Shown here one piece after another: positions 17,946 through 24,023 of a stretch of DNA of 30,082 nucleotides. Under the pieces are notes generated by a model. It searched no databases, was not told the origin of the DNA, and was given only the letters and a program-made list of their open reading frames with translations. Every line of letters starts with the position of its first letter. Within the stretch, counting starts at the first letter, position 1. Made by a program: the position numbers and the translations under genes. Source of the DNA: Spirochaetia bacterium (GTDB lineage: Bacteria; Spirochaetota; Spirochaetia; Treponematales; Breznakiellaceae); NCBI GenBank assembly GCA_026002305.1, contig BOBI01000006.1, positions 1 through 30,082 of the forward strand, given 5' to 3'.

Positions 17946-20120
17946 CTATTCAACCTTGAACTTGGAAACTTCCGTTACAAGCACATCGATGTTGGTCTTG
18001 TTGTCCACGCTTATCTCGTTTACACGGGTTACCGCTATGTTGATCTGATCGGCGCCTGCGGCCATTTCGTTCATGCCGTTTTCCAATTCCTGCGTTACGC
18101 GCCCAAGATTCCGGCTTTCCGTAATAACCTGCTGGCTGCCCTCAAGCATCTCTTTTGCCGAAGACTTTACCTGCTGTGTCTGATCGTTTAACGCACCGAT
18201 TGCCTCCAGTATTTGTTGTGAACCGGCGCTCTGCTCTTCCATTGCGTTGCGAATGTTTTCTTCCTGATCCGAAACTGTTTTTACCCCGGAATCAATCGCC
18301 TCGAACTTGTTAAGAACCGCGTCCGTGGAACGTGTGATTTTATCTATGCTGTCTTTGATCTTTTTTAGAACGCTGGATATTGTCTTTGACTGCTCCCCTG
18401 AAGATTCGGCTAGTTTGCGGATTTCGTCGGCGACAACGGCAAAGCCTTTTCCGGCTTCTCCGGCGTGCGCCGCCTCGATAGCGGCGTTCATTGATAAGAG
18501 GTTTGTCTGCGACGCAATATTTTCCATTACGGCGTTAATCTCAAGGAGACCTTCGGACTCGCGGGCAATTTGCTGAATATCGGCGGCAACATCCTGCAAG
18601 CCGCTTCTTCCTACTTCCGAGGCATCCGCCAACTCCTTTACGTTGCTACCGTTCTTTACAAGTGTCTGTGTTACCGACTGAATGTTTGCGAGCATCTCCT
18701 CGACGGCGCTCGACGACTGCGAAACGCTGGATGTCTGCTTGTCGATAAGGCCTGATAGTTTGTCCAGATTCAGGGTAATCTGCTCCATCGTGGCGTTGGT
18801 TTCCGTAACCGACGCGCTCTGGTTTACAACCTGCCCCTTTATGCTCTGTATATTTGATGTAATTTCGTTAATCGCCGCAGCGGTCTCCGTCATGTTGCTG
18901 GCAAGCTCGCTGCCGATGTCGGAAAGGGTAACCGTCTGATTTTTGATCGCCTTAACCAAGTTCTGTATTTTCTCCATGGTCTGATTAAAGTAGAGGCTCA
19001 TTTCGCCTATTTCGTCTTTGGTTGTGGCATCAATACGGCTGGTAAGGTCGCCCTCGCCCTGCGCAATGTCCTTCATACGCAAACCAATAAACACAATTTT
19101 ACTTGCGATATTGCCGGAAACAAACCATATAATTACCGCCGCAACAACAGCCAAAATCACCGCTATGATTATGGCGAATCTGGTCATATCGGTTATTTCC
19201 GAAAAAACATCGGCGCTAGGTACCGATGCAAGTACCGTCCATGCCGTTTTCACATCGCCAACATAGAAGGGATAGGCCGCAAAGAAACGTCCGTTATTCT
19301 CGCCTATACCAGGCTCACCGGTGCGTAATGCTTCAATGGCGTCATCAACCGTTTCTTGACCCAAAACAGCCAATGATTTAGGGGAGGTAATATGTTGACC
19401 TATCATGCTGGGATCATAATGCGCCGCTATTGTGCCGTCATTGGAATAGAGTAATTCACGGCCGTTGGGATATTTTGCTTTTAGGGACTTTGCTGTGGAT
19501 ATTAATTCGTTGGCGTAAGCAAGGTCATAGTTCACGCCTATCATACCGACTACATGCTTGTCTCCTATTTCATCAAATATAGGATAGCGCAACTGTACTA
19601 TGTAGGTATCTTTTCCCGAGTGTTTTCCGGGGACGGCATTTGAAATGGTAGGACCTCTCATTGCCCGAATCTCGGCATAAGTTGCCTCAAGGGTTGTACC
19701 GGATTCTGTCCAATCAAGCAGTTGAACAGTTGTGCTGTTTCTTCGCGTATACCATGGTTGGAACGGGGCTGGATTACCATCTTTTATCTCGCCCGGAAGC
19801 CATACGGTAAAAATACCGACCATGGCCTCCATACTTGCAATCGTATACCGCATATTTTCACTGAAACTTGGTCTGCGTTCCCCCGGCGCATAATCCATAA
19901 AATCAGCCATGATATTTCCCAGGGTGGTTATGGTATCCATGTATCTCTCTAAATCAATCTGGAGGTTTTTAGACGCTATACCCGTTACGTTGATCAATTC
20001 ACTGGAAGAAGTAGCACGCTGCATACTGCTTGCCTTATTAACAAGCACAAATGTAATTGATACAACTACCACCGCAACAATGGCGATAACGATTAAACTT
20101 AACTTAACTTTCAATTTCAT
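17946..20120 (-). CDS. Methyl-accepting chemotaxis protein with dCache sensor
   Basis: 724 residues. TM1 (about 7-28), periplasmic double-Cache domain (about 40-305, with [10 protein letters not shown], a PWYTRR motif and [11 protein letters not shown]), TM2 (about 315-336), HAMP (337-390), then a long cytoplasmic coiled coil. Its tip [20 protein letters not shown] and [18 protein letters not shown] (533-571) binds CheA/CheW. The dCache fold points to recognition of small molecules such as amino acids or organic acids; which one is unknown. No CheR/CheB-binding pentapeptide is seen at the C-terminus (ends SKFKVE). RBS AAGGA lies before the ATG. Monocistronic or read on into the macro-domain gene through the hairpin. 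Confidence 0.95.
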   Translation of the reverse strand: MKLKVKLSLIVIAIVAVVVVSITFVLVNKASSMQRATSSSELINVTGIASKNLQIDLERYMDTITTLGNIMADFMDYAPGERRPSFSENMRYTIASMEAMVGIFTVWLPGEIKDGNPAPFQPWYTRRNSTTVQLLDWTESGTTLEATYAEIRAMRGPTISNAVPGKHSGKDTYIVQLRYPIFDEIGDKHVVGMIGVNYDLAYANELISTAKSLKAKYPNGRELLYSNDGTIAAHYDPSMIGQHITSPKSLAVLGQETVDDAIEALRTGEPGIGENNGRFFAAYPFYVGDVKTAWTVLASVPSADVFSEITDMTRFAIIIAVILAVVAAVIIWFVSGNIASKIVFIGLRMKDIAQGEGDLTSRIDATTKDEIGEMSLYFNQTMEKIQNLVKAIKNQTVTLSDIGSELASNMTETAAAINEITSNIQSIKGQVVNQSASVTETNATMEQITLNLDKLSGLIDKQTSSVSQSSSAVEEMLANIQSVTQTLVKNGSNVKELADASEVGRSGLQDVAADIQQIARESEGLLEINAVMENIASQTNLLSMNAAIEAAHAGEAGKGFAVVADEIRKLAESSGEQSKTISSVLKKIKDSIDKITRSTDAVLNKFEAIDSGVKTVSDQEENIRNAMEEQSAGSQQILEAIGALNDQTQQVKSSAKEMLEGSQQVITESRNLGRVTQELENGMNEMAAGADQINIAVTRVNEISVDNKTNIDVLVTEVSKFKVE

Positions 20121-20176
20121 ACCAACATCCTTTTTATGGGTCTACCCCATGATGACATAGTGTTATTATCGGCAAT

Positions 20177-20206
20177 ATTGTAGCAAAGATTTTGCCTGAT
20201 CTTCAA
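20177..20206 (-). promoter_or_regulatory. Probable promoter of the chemoreceptor gene
   Basis: On the - strand TTGAAG (20206-20201) and TACAAT (20182-20177) are 18 bp apart, about 57 bp before the ATG. A perfect palindrome lies immediately upstream of the -35 element. No sigma-28 type motif stood out. Confidence 0.4.
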
Positions 20207-20208
20207 GT

Positions 20209-20227
20209 AAGGCAAAGTCTTTGCCTT
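20209..20227. promoter_or_regulatory. Perfect palindrome upstream of the chemoreceptor promoter
   Basis: The sequence aaggcaaag t ctttgcctt has perfect 9-bp arms and a single central base. It abuts the proposed -35 element of the chemoreceptor gene, the place for an activator or a repressor. A partial echo, gcaaagattttgc, lies inside the promoter spacer at about 20183-20195. The rest of 20228-20350 holds only a small 7-bp hairpin near 20301-20318 and nothing recognisable. Confidence 0.45.
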
Positions 20228-20350
20228 GGTAATGCCAATGTCGAGAATACTAGAATCTCAAACTAAAGTCAAAGAAAAAAGGGGGCGCTGCCAGTAATTC
20301 TGAATTTGAAGAAATTCAACCGGGGAAAAAGTGAAACGCACGAAAAAAAA

Positions 20351-20380
20351 TGAGATTCGATGTATTGTTCTGCTTGTCTT
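20351..20380 (+). repeat. 30-bp direct repeat, copy 1
   Basis: tgagattcgatgtattgttc plus the next ten bases recur at 21528-21557 with one mismatch (t/c at the 15th position). This copy lies 14 bp beyond the stop of the broken PIN toxin gene. Together the two copies bracket the VapBC-like locus. Origin unknown. Confidence 0.8.
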
Positions 20381-20660
20381 CCAAATATTGCCTGTTATCT
20401 AATCCAGCGAACCTGCAATTTTTCCGCTTTTACGACAGGTTCAAAATCGTGGTGGTCGGCTGTTACTAAAATTCCATTATTCACCAAACATTCAGAGGCA
20501 GCCACCACATCGCCTAACGGCATTTGATACTTCGACTTGAGCCTTCCCGCCTCACGAAAGACAGCAGGAGACATACCCGCAATTATTTCTATGGGAAAAC
20601 CCGCAATGTCAGACAGCAGAGTATCCGCTTCTGCCAGCCCATAGGTTTTGATTATTCTCC

Positions 20661-20855
20661 GTGCGGTTTAATACCGTCTGCACGCTACGCACCTGCTTGC
20701 GTGCGAGGGCTCTGCGGCGATTTTTCTAAAGCGGTAGTAAACCGCACATGTACAACCATTTCCTATAAGAACGACAGCTTTGGTTTTGTATCCATTCATA
20801 AGATTGGAACAAAAGCAAAGCTGATACCGCGCTGATCTGCGGCGCGGTAGTTCAT
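20661..20855. mobile_element. Palindrome-rich insertion (MITE/REP-like) inside the PIN toxin gene
   Basis: This is the DNA that separates the two halves of the PIN gene. It has no coding capacity of its own. One part is bounded by a perfect inverted repeat, gtgcggttta (20661-20670) and taaaccgcac (20738-20747), with a nested hairpin gcacgc/gcgtgc (20680-20685, 20699-20704). At the other end is the palindromic unit also found in the iron operon. No transposase and no clear target-site duplication were seen, so it may be a non-autonomous element mobilised in trans. Confidence 0.65.
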
Positions 20856-20858
20856 TTT
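20825..20858. repeat. Dispersed palindromic unit, copy 1
   Basis: taccgcgc...gcgcggtagttcatttt: a 7-bp stem (20826-20832 with 20842-20848) and a common tail gtagttcatttt. The same unit with a shorter loop recurs at 27847-27877. Here it forms the edge of the insertion in the PIN gene; on the - strand its tail creates the codons MNY that extend the truncated toxin. Confidence 0.75.
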
Positions 20859-21004
20859 GTAATACACTTCCAGAAAGTTAATCTGATTCATCCGTACCGA
20901 TACCGAACCGTCAAGAGCTTCCAGAATGATTTTGACAAAATCGTCCCCGCCCGGTTCCCCGGAAAGAGAGGCGATAAAGGAACAGGCATCTATCACATAG
21001 AGCT

Positions 21005-21229
21005 TCACCGGTCTTCCAGTTCCCGCTCGATGCTTTTTTCCCGGATAAATTCCTCGCTGGACAACTTGCCGTCGGTATAACGGCAAAAGATTTTACTCAT
21101 GTCGGGTCTTTGTTGTACCGGGGAAAGGACAACCTTCCCATTTTCTCTGGATACCGAAATCCGATCTGAGTGGATATACGAAGCAATGGACTCCGGCAAA
21201 AGACCGCTGTCTATAATAAGGCTTTCCAC
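21005..21229 (-). CDS. Antitoxin of a VapBC-like module
   Basis: 74 residues starting at GTG (21229) with a weak upstream AAAGAG. The N-terminal half (SIASYIHSDRISVSRENGKVVLSPV) has the look of an AbrB/VapB-type DNA-binding strand, and the C-terminal half (DMSKIFCRYTDGKLSSEEFI then REKSIERELEDR) is a charged helix able to wrap a toxin. Its TGA overlaps the GTG of the PIN toxin, the normal coupling in such operons. With the toxin broken, the antitoxin is an orphan. It may still bind its own promoter or neutralise related toxins. The family assignment rests mainly on the coupled PIN gene. Confidence 0.7.
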   Translation of the reverse strand: MESLIIDSGLLPESIASYIHSDRISVSRENGKVVLSPVQQRPDMSKIFCRYTDGKLSSEEFIREKSIERELEDR

Positions 21230-21275
21230 TCTTTAACTATACCCCAAAAAAAGCCGAACGGAAAGGGCGGTTTTA

Positions 21276-21364
21276 GGCTATTTCTTCCCAAATTTCGCAA
21301 ATAACTCCGTCCGGCTCTGTATGCCCAGCTTGCGATAGAGGTTTTTGGTGTGGAAATTGACGCC
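21276..21364 (-). pseudogene. Detached duplicate of the luxR 3' end
   Basis: These 89 bases are identical to 22209-22297, the end of the intact luxR gene. They encode its last 28 residues (GVNFHTKNLYRKLGIQSRTE...FGKK) and the stop at 21280-21278. Identity continues weakly for five more bases beyond the stop (ttttaggct versus ttttgggct). No start or upstream coding sequence is attached, so it is a fragment. Exact identity points to a recent event. Confidence 0.9.
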
Positions 21365-21409
21365 TAAGAATTTAACCACGAACCACACTAAAGACACAAA
21401 AGGGACAGC

Positions 21410-21439
21410 TTGACAAATTGGAGATTACCGGATTATAGT
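21410..21439 (+). promoter_or_regulatory. Probable promoter for the DinJ/YafQ-type module
   Basis: TTGACA (21410-21415) and TATAGT (21434-21439) with an 18-bp spacer, about 200 bp before the antitoxin start. No other + strand gene could use it. A long leader would contain copy 2 of the 30-bp repeat. Confidence 0.5.
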
Positions 21440-21527
21440 GTAAACGTCGATGGGAAGGGTGGATTCCATCGGGCAATCGTTCAGGTTGCTTCATCGCCGA
21501 TCTGGCTCCCGACTCCGACGACTATTT

Positions 21528-21557
21528 TGAGATTCGATGTATCGTTCTGCTTGTCTT
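21528..21557 (+). repeat. 30-bp direct repeat, copy 2
   Basis: Differs from 20351-20380 at one base. It lies 81 bp before the antitoxin ATG, between promoter and gene. Flanking bases on both sides are unrelated to copy 1. Confidence 0.8.
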
Positions 21558-21638
21558 TATTGAGAATGTTGAAAACTTTTTCTTTGGTAAGTCTGTTTTT
21601 CTTCTTAAATTGGGTGTATTTGATGTAGGGGTTATCAC

Positions 21639-21845
21639 ATGAATAAAATAAAAGACACCGCAGTTGCGGAAATCGGGATTGACGGCGAATATGATGGGGA
21701 TATATGCCCCGAATGCGGCAAGGTGCATATTCCCAACGCAGTAACCCTGGCTGCCATGCAGGAAATTGAGGACCAGATCGCGGGGAAACTGCCTGAAAAA
21801 CGCCATAATTCCATCGAAGGGTTCTTTGCGGATCTGTATACATAG
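21639..21845 (+). CDS. Antitoxin of a YafQ-type module (RelB/DinJ-like, Cys-containing)
   Basis: 68 residues, RBS TAGGGG 7 nt before the ATG. The C-terminal half, IPNAVTLAAMQEIEDQI and then SIEGFFADLYT, follows the usual toxin-binding tail of RelB/DinJ-type antitoxins (PNAETIAAMEE...FFADL). The N-terminal half is unusual: instead of a plain ribbon-helix-helix it holds CPECGKVH, a possible metal-binding knuckle. Only 3 nt separate its stop from the toxin start. Antitoxin role is supported by order and by the well-recognised toxin. Confidence 0.78.
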   Translation: MNKIKDTAVAEIGIDGEYDGDICPECGKVHIPNAVTLAAMQEIEDQIAGKLPEKRHNSIEGFFADLYT

Positions 21846-21848
21846 CCC

Positions 21849-22115
21849 ATGTTGATCCCTATATATAACAAGCCTTTCAAGAAAGATATTAAGCTCATGG
21901 AACGGCGCCATATGAATATGGCCGATATCAACGAAATAATGACCCTTCTTATTGAGGAAGAACCCCTGCCGGAACGATGCCGGGAACATGAACTCTCCGG
22001 CAACTTTAAGGGTTATACCGAATGTCATATCCAGGGCGATTGGCTACTGATTTACAAGTTTGGAGAAGGCGTCATTCGTTTTGCACGTACCGGCTCCCAT
22101 TCCGACCTGTTTTAA
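21849..22115 (+). CDS. yafQ: YafQ-family ribosome-dependent mRNA endonuclease toxin
   Basis: 88 residues, RelE/ParE fold. The YafQ active-site set is conserved: His47, His60, Asp64, Trp65, His84 and Phe88. These match E. coli His50, His63, Asp67, Trp68, His87 and Phe91 with a constant offset of 3. Motifs are REHELSGNFKGYTECHIQGDW and the ending TGSHSDLF. YafQ cuts mRNA at lysine AAA codons on the ribosome and slows growth. The gene looks intact and active. It shares an operon with the 68-residue antitoxin. The whole module lies between two exact copies of the luxR 3' end. Confidence 0.92.
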   Translation: MLIPIYNKPFKKDIKLMERRHMNMADINEIMTLLIEEEPLPERCREHELSGNFKGYTECHIQGDWLLIYKFGEGVIRFARTGSHSDLF

Positions 22116-22208
22116 CCCCTTCACTTTATCAGCGTACCTTTTTCATAAGGCACTAGGGTTATTGCATTTACTTTCCGTGCACAAAACCGGCACCAGCCGC
22201 ACCTTTTG

Positions 22209-22297
22209 GGCTATTTCTTCCCAAATTTCGCAAATAACTCCGTCCGGCTCTGTATGCCCAGCTTGCGATAGAGGTTTTTGGTGTGGAAATTGACGCC
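22209..22297 (-). repeat. 89-bp direct repeat at the end of luxR, master copy
   Basis: Identical to 21276-21364, same orientation, 933 bp apart. It is the functional 3' end of luxR. The repeat pair encloses the DinJ/YafQ-type module. Confidence 0.9.
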
Positions 22298-23629
22298 CGA
22301 GTAGCTTATCTGGAGGGTATGGGCGATCTGCTTGGCAGGGGCTTCCGTCAGGAGCAGGGTAAAAACTTCAGTTTCGCGTGGGGAAAGGCCCAGGTGTTTT
22401 TCGGTGTCTATCTTCCCCGCTTCGGCCAGAACCGGGGCGTATTCAACCATGTCGGCCAGATAGAGGCCGTCGGTCCAGGGGGCGTCGAACACCTTCTTCT
22501 GTAATAATGGCGTCAGCAGGAAACAGACGCAGCAGAGGATAAAGACCATCCCAAAGGTCAGGATGTGGGACTGCCCTGAAAAAAGGTCGTTGCACTTGGT
22601 GATGATACCGGAGATGATAAAATACTCGGCAAAGAACATAAGGCAGTAGAGCCTGAACATTTTGAGGGATCTGCTCCGTTTGATAGCCCCGCCGCAGATA
22701 TAGAAGATGATGATGTAGCCCAGACCTTCGCCAAGGCCGTAGGTGAAGGAACCGGAAAGAATCGTGGGCGGCGCGTCATACAGGAGCGCTCCCAGACCCA
22801 GGAGTGAGAGGATGATGAACAGGAGCCAGCTATACAGGGCGCTCCGGTTGATGAGGATGTGGAGGATCAGAACCAGGGCGATGGCGGCGAATTCCCCAGC
22901 CCCAAAAGCCCAACTGTTCACCCGTTTTTCCGCATATTCGACGTAATTGGTCATGCACATAACAAGGTAATACACAACATCCAGTCCGATGACGAGGTGA
23001 ACGCCGGAGCCTTTGCCGTCGCCGGCCATGTCCGAAAGCCCCTCGCGGCCAGACAGAAAGCCTTCTCTTTTTCGGCAGAGCAGAACCGTAACGAGGTACA
23101 GGGCCATTACGACGGCAGCGCCCCATGTTTTACCCGCCGCCTGAACCCCGGGGAATGCCCGCCAGAAGGTATAGTAAAAGCCGTAGTAGCACTGGAGCAG
23201 GATCATGCCGAACAGCCGCTCCACGTTGTTAAGGACGAAACAGAACAGGTAAAAGGCGGAACCGGCGCAGACGCCGTTCAGAAACTGGAAGACCATAAAC
23301 AGGGAAAACCGCGCCAGGCCCTCGGGCAAAAAAAGTTGAAAAGGGAGGATTACGGCGCAGAGGACGGTCCCCATGCGGAGGGCGGGGATTATAAGGCGTT
23401 TTGGCAGCAGGGCAAGGACAAGCCAGCCTAACCCCAAGGGAAACAGCATAAGTTCCCAGGATTCCAGCCCAAACAGGCGGAAGTGCTGGTCAAAGTAACG
23501 GAGGTCGCCGATGATGACGGACAGGGGAAAAACGAGGATTGCCGCCCAGAGACCTCCGCGAAAGTTCCGAAGGGAAAGTTCGTCCCGGCTGGTGAGGATA
23601 TTGCTGAGGGTTTGCTTGAAACTGATCAC
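22211..23629 (-). CDS. LuxR-family regulator with multi-pass membrane sensor domain
   Basis: 472 residues. The first about 395 residues are hydrophobic, with roughly 10-12 transmembrane helices arranged like an MFS-type sensor. The last 60 residues are a LuxR/GerE helix-turn-helix: LSPRETEVFTLLLTEAPAKQ, then IAHTLQISYSGVNFHTKNLY and RKLGIQSRTELF. Such proteins (as in Eggerthella and treponemes) couple a membrane-sensed signal to transcription; the ligand is unknown. The start ATG overlaps the stop of the 68-residue gene upstream (ATGA). By eye the gene is richer in G+C than genes outside 22-25 kb. Its last 89 bp exist in a second copy beyond the toxin module. Confidence 0.88.
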   Translation of the reverse strand: MISFKQTLSNILTSRDELSLRNFRGGLWAAILVFPLSVIIGDLRYFDQHFRLFGLESWELMLFPLGLGWLVLALLPKRLIIPALRMGTVLCAVILPFQLFLPEGLARFSLFMVFQFLNGVCAGSAFYLFCFVLNNVERLFGMILLQCYYGFYYTFWRAFPGVQAAGKTWGAAVVMALYLVTVLLCRKREGFLSGREGLSDMAGDGKGSGVHLVIGLDVVYYLVMCMTNYVEYAEKRVNSWAFGAGEFAAIALVLILHILINRSALYSWLLFIILSLLGLGALLYDAPPTILSGSFTYGLGEGLGYIIIFYICGGAIKRSRSLKMFRLYCLMFFAEYFIISGIITKCNDLFSGQSHILTFGMVFILCCVCFLLTPLLQKKVFDAPWTDGLYLADMVEYAPVLAEAGKIDTEKHLGLSPRETEVFTLLLTEAPAKQIAHTLQISYSGVNFHTKNLYRKLGIQSRTELFAKFGKK

Positions 23630-23832
23630 GGGTTAGGTTGTCCTCCATTTAGGTTATCTTGCGAGGTTGCCTTTGGCAAGTCCGGTGTCCATTTCAGCGG
23701 TTTGTATACCTGTAAAATGCCGTCCAGATAGCCCTGAACATACATCCTTTGCTTTTCGGAAAGCATTTCCAGCCTTTTTTCAAGGGATATTTGCTGTACC
23801 TCCATAAGAATATTCTTCTCCTTTTCCTGCAT
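23626..23832 (-). CDS. Small charged protein coupled to the membrane LuxR regulator
   Basis: 68 residues, RBS AAGGA 8 nt before the ATG. The sequence is soluble: a charged N-terminal helix (ISLEKRLEMLSEKQRMYVQG), then YLDGILQVYKPLKW and a Pro/Asn-rich tail. No known domain is recognised. Its TGA overlaps the luxR ATG, which indicates that equal or ordered synthesis with the regulator matters. A role as a partner of the LuxR protein is inferred only from coupling. Confidence 0.7.
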   Translation of the reverse strand: MQEKEKNILMEVQQISLEKRLEMLSEKQRMYVQGYLDGILQVYKPLKWTPDLPKATSQDNLNGGQPNP

Positions 23833-23850
23833 CTATATCATCCTTATTTA

Positions 23851-23884
23851 GTGATATAATATATCACTTGGATATATTATATCA
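23851..23884. promoter_or_regulatory. Twin operator in the luxR/araC divergent region
   Basis: Two 15-bp near-identical boxes of tgatataatatatc(a/c) lie in opposite orientation, at 23852-23866 (+) and 23884-23870 (-), centres 18 bp apart. The first is part of a perfect 17-bp palindrome, gtgatataatatatcac. Together they cover the promoter of the 68-aa/luxR operon. The remainder of the divergent gap up to 24023 shows no further clear motif. Confidence 0.6.
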
Positions 23885-23885
23885 A
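23858..23885 (-). promoter_or_regulatory. Promoter of the 68-aa/luxR operon
   Basis: On the - strand TTGATA (23885-23880) and TATATT (23863-23858) with a 16-bp spacer, about 25 bp before the 68-aa start codon. It is embedded in the twin operator, so binding there would block RNA polymerase. Confidence 0.5.
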
Positions 23886-24023
23886 GGGTGTTATATACAA
23901 TATCCCATAGAAATTCCCAATAGCCCATTGAGAGATCGTGCCTAGATATGGAGAATTGTTGCGTTCGCAGGAAAAACGCTTGACCGGTGCTTTTTTTATG
24001 ATAACTTGATAGCAGGAGACGCT

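Larger units (their letters stand above)
20395..21008 (-). pseudogene. PIN-domain (VapC-type) toxin interrupted by an insertion
   Basis: Two pieces of one PIN domain are separated by about 195 bp. The N-terminal piece (21008-20856, GTG start) reads VKLYVIDACSFIASLSGEPG and ends NQINFLEVYYK. It supplies the first catalytic Asp and the conserved Glu. The C-terminal piece (20661-20395) reads RRIIKTYGLAEADTLLSDIA and later PLGDVVAAS and VTADHHDF, ending RWIR-stop; it supplies the remaining acidic residues. Joined, they give about 139 residues, the normal size. The inserted DNA shifts the frame and adds a stop at 20796, leaving a 70-residue product without two of the active-site carboxylates. The start overlaps the antitoxin stop (GTGA). 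The toxin is predicted dead as an RNase. Confidence 0.85.
21230..21638. other. 409-bp gap between the two toxin-antitoxin loci
   Basis: No gene is seen. It contains the 89-bp duplicated luxR end (21276-21364), an AT-rich stretch with tttaaccacgaaccacac, a good sigma-70 promoter (21410-21439) and copy 2 of the 30-bp repeat (21528-21557). The mosaic make-up suggests repeated recombination at this spot. Confidence 0.7.

Noticed and set aside
20295..20320. Small hairpin tgaattt/aaattca considered as a terminator
   Set aside because: Seven AT-rich pairs without a T-tract on either strand and no gene that would end there.
20524..20835. A 103-codon open frame on the + strand over the broken PIN toxin
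   Set aside because: It crosses the PIN C-terminal half in antisense and the inserted element; no RBS and no protein-like composition.
21365..21400. AT-rich stretch with tttaaccacgaaccacac considered as the end of an insertion sequence
   Set aside because: No matching inverted end, transposase or second copy was found in the window.
21522..22028. A 168-codon open frame on the - strand over the DinJ/YafQ module
   Set aside because: Antisense to a toxin-antitoxin pair with all family residues conserved; no RBS.
22859..23431. A 190-codon open frame on the + strand across luxR
   Set aside because: It lies antisense to the well-supported membrane LuxR gene, lacks an RBS and a domain, and is explained by the base composition of that gene.
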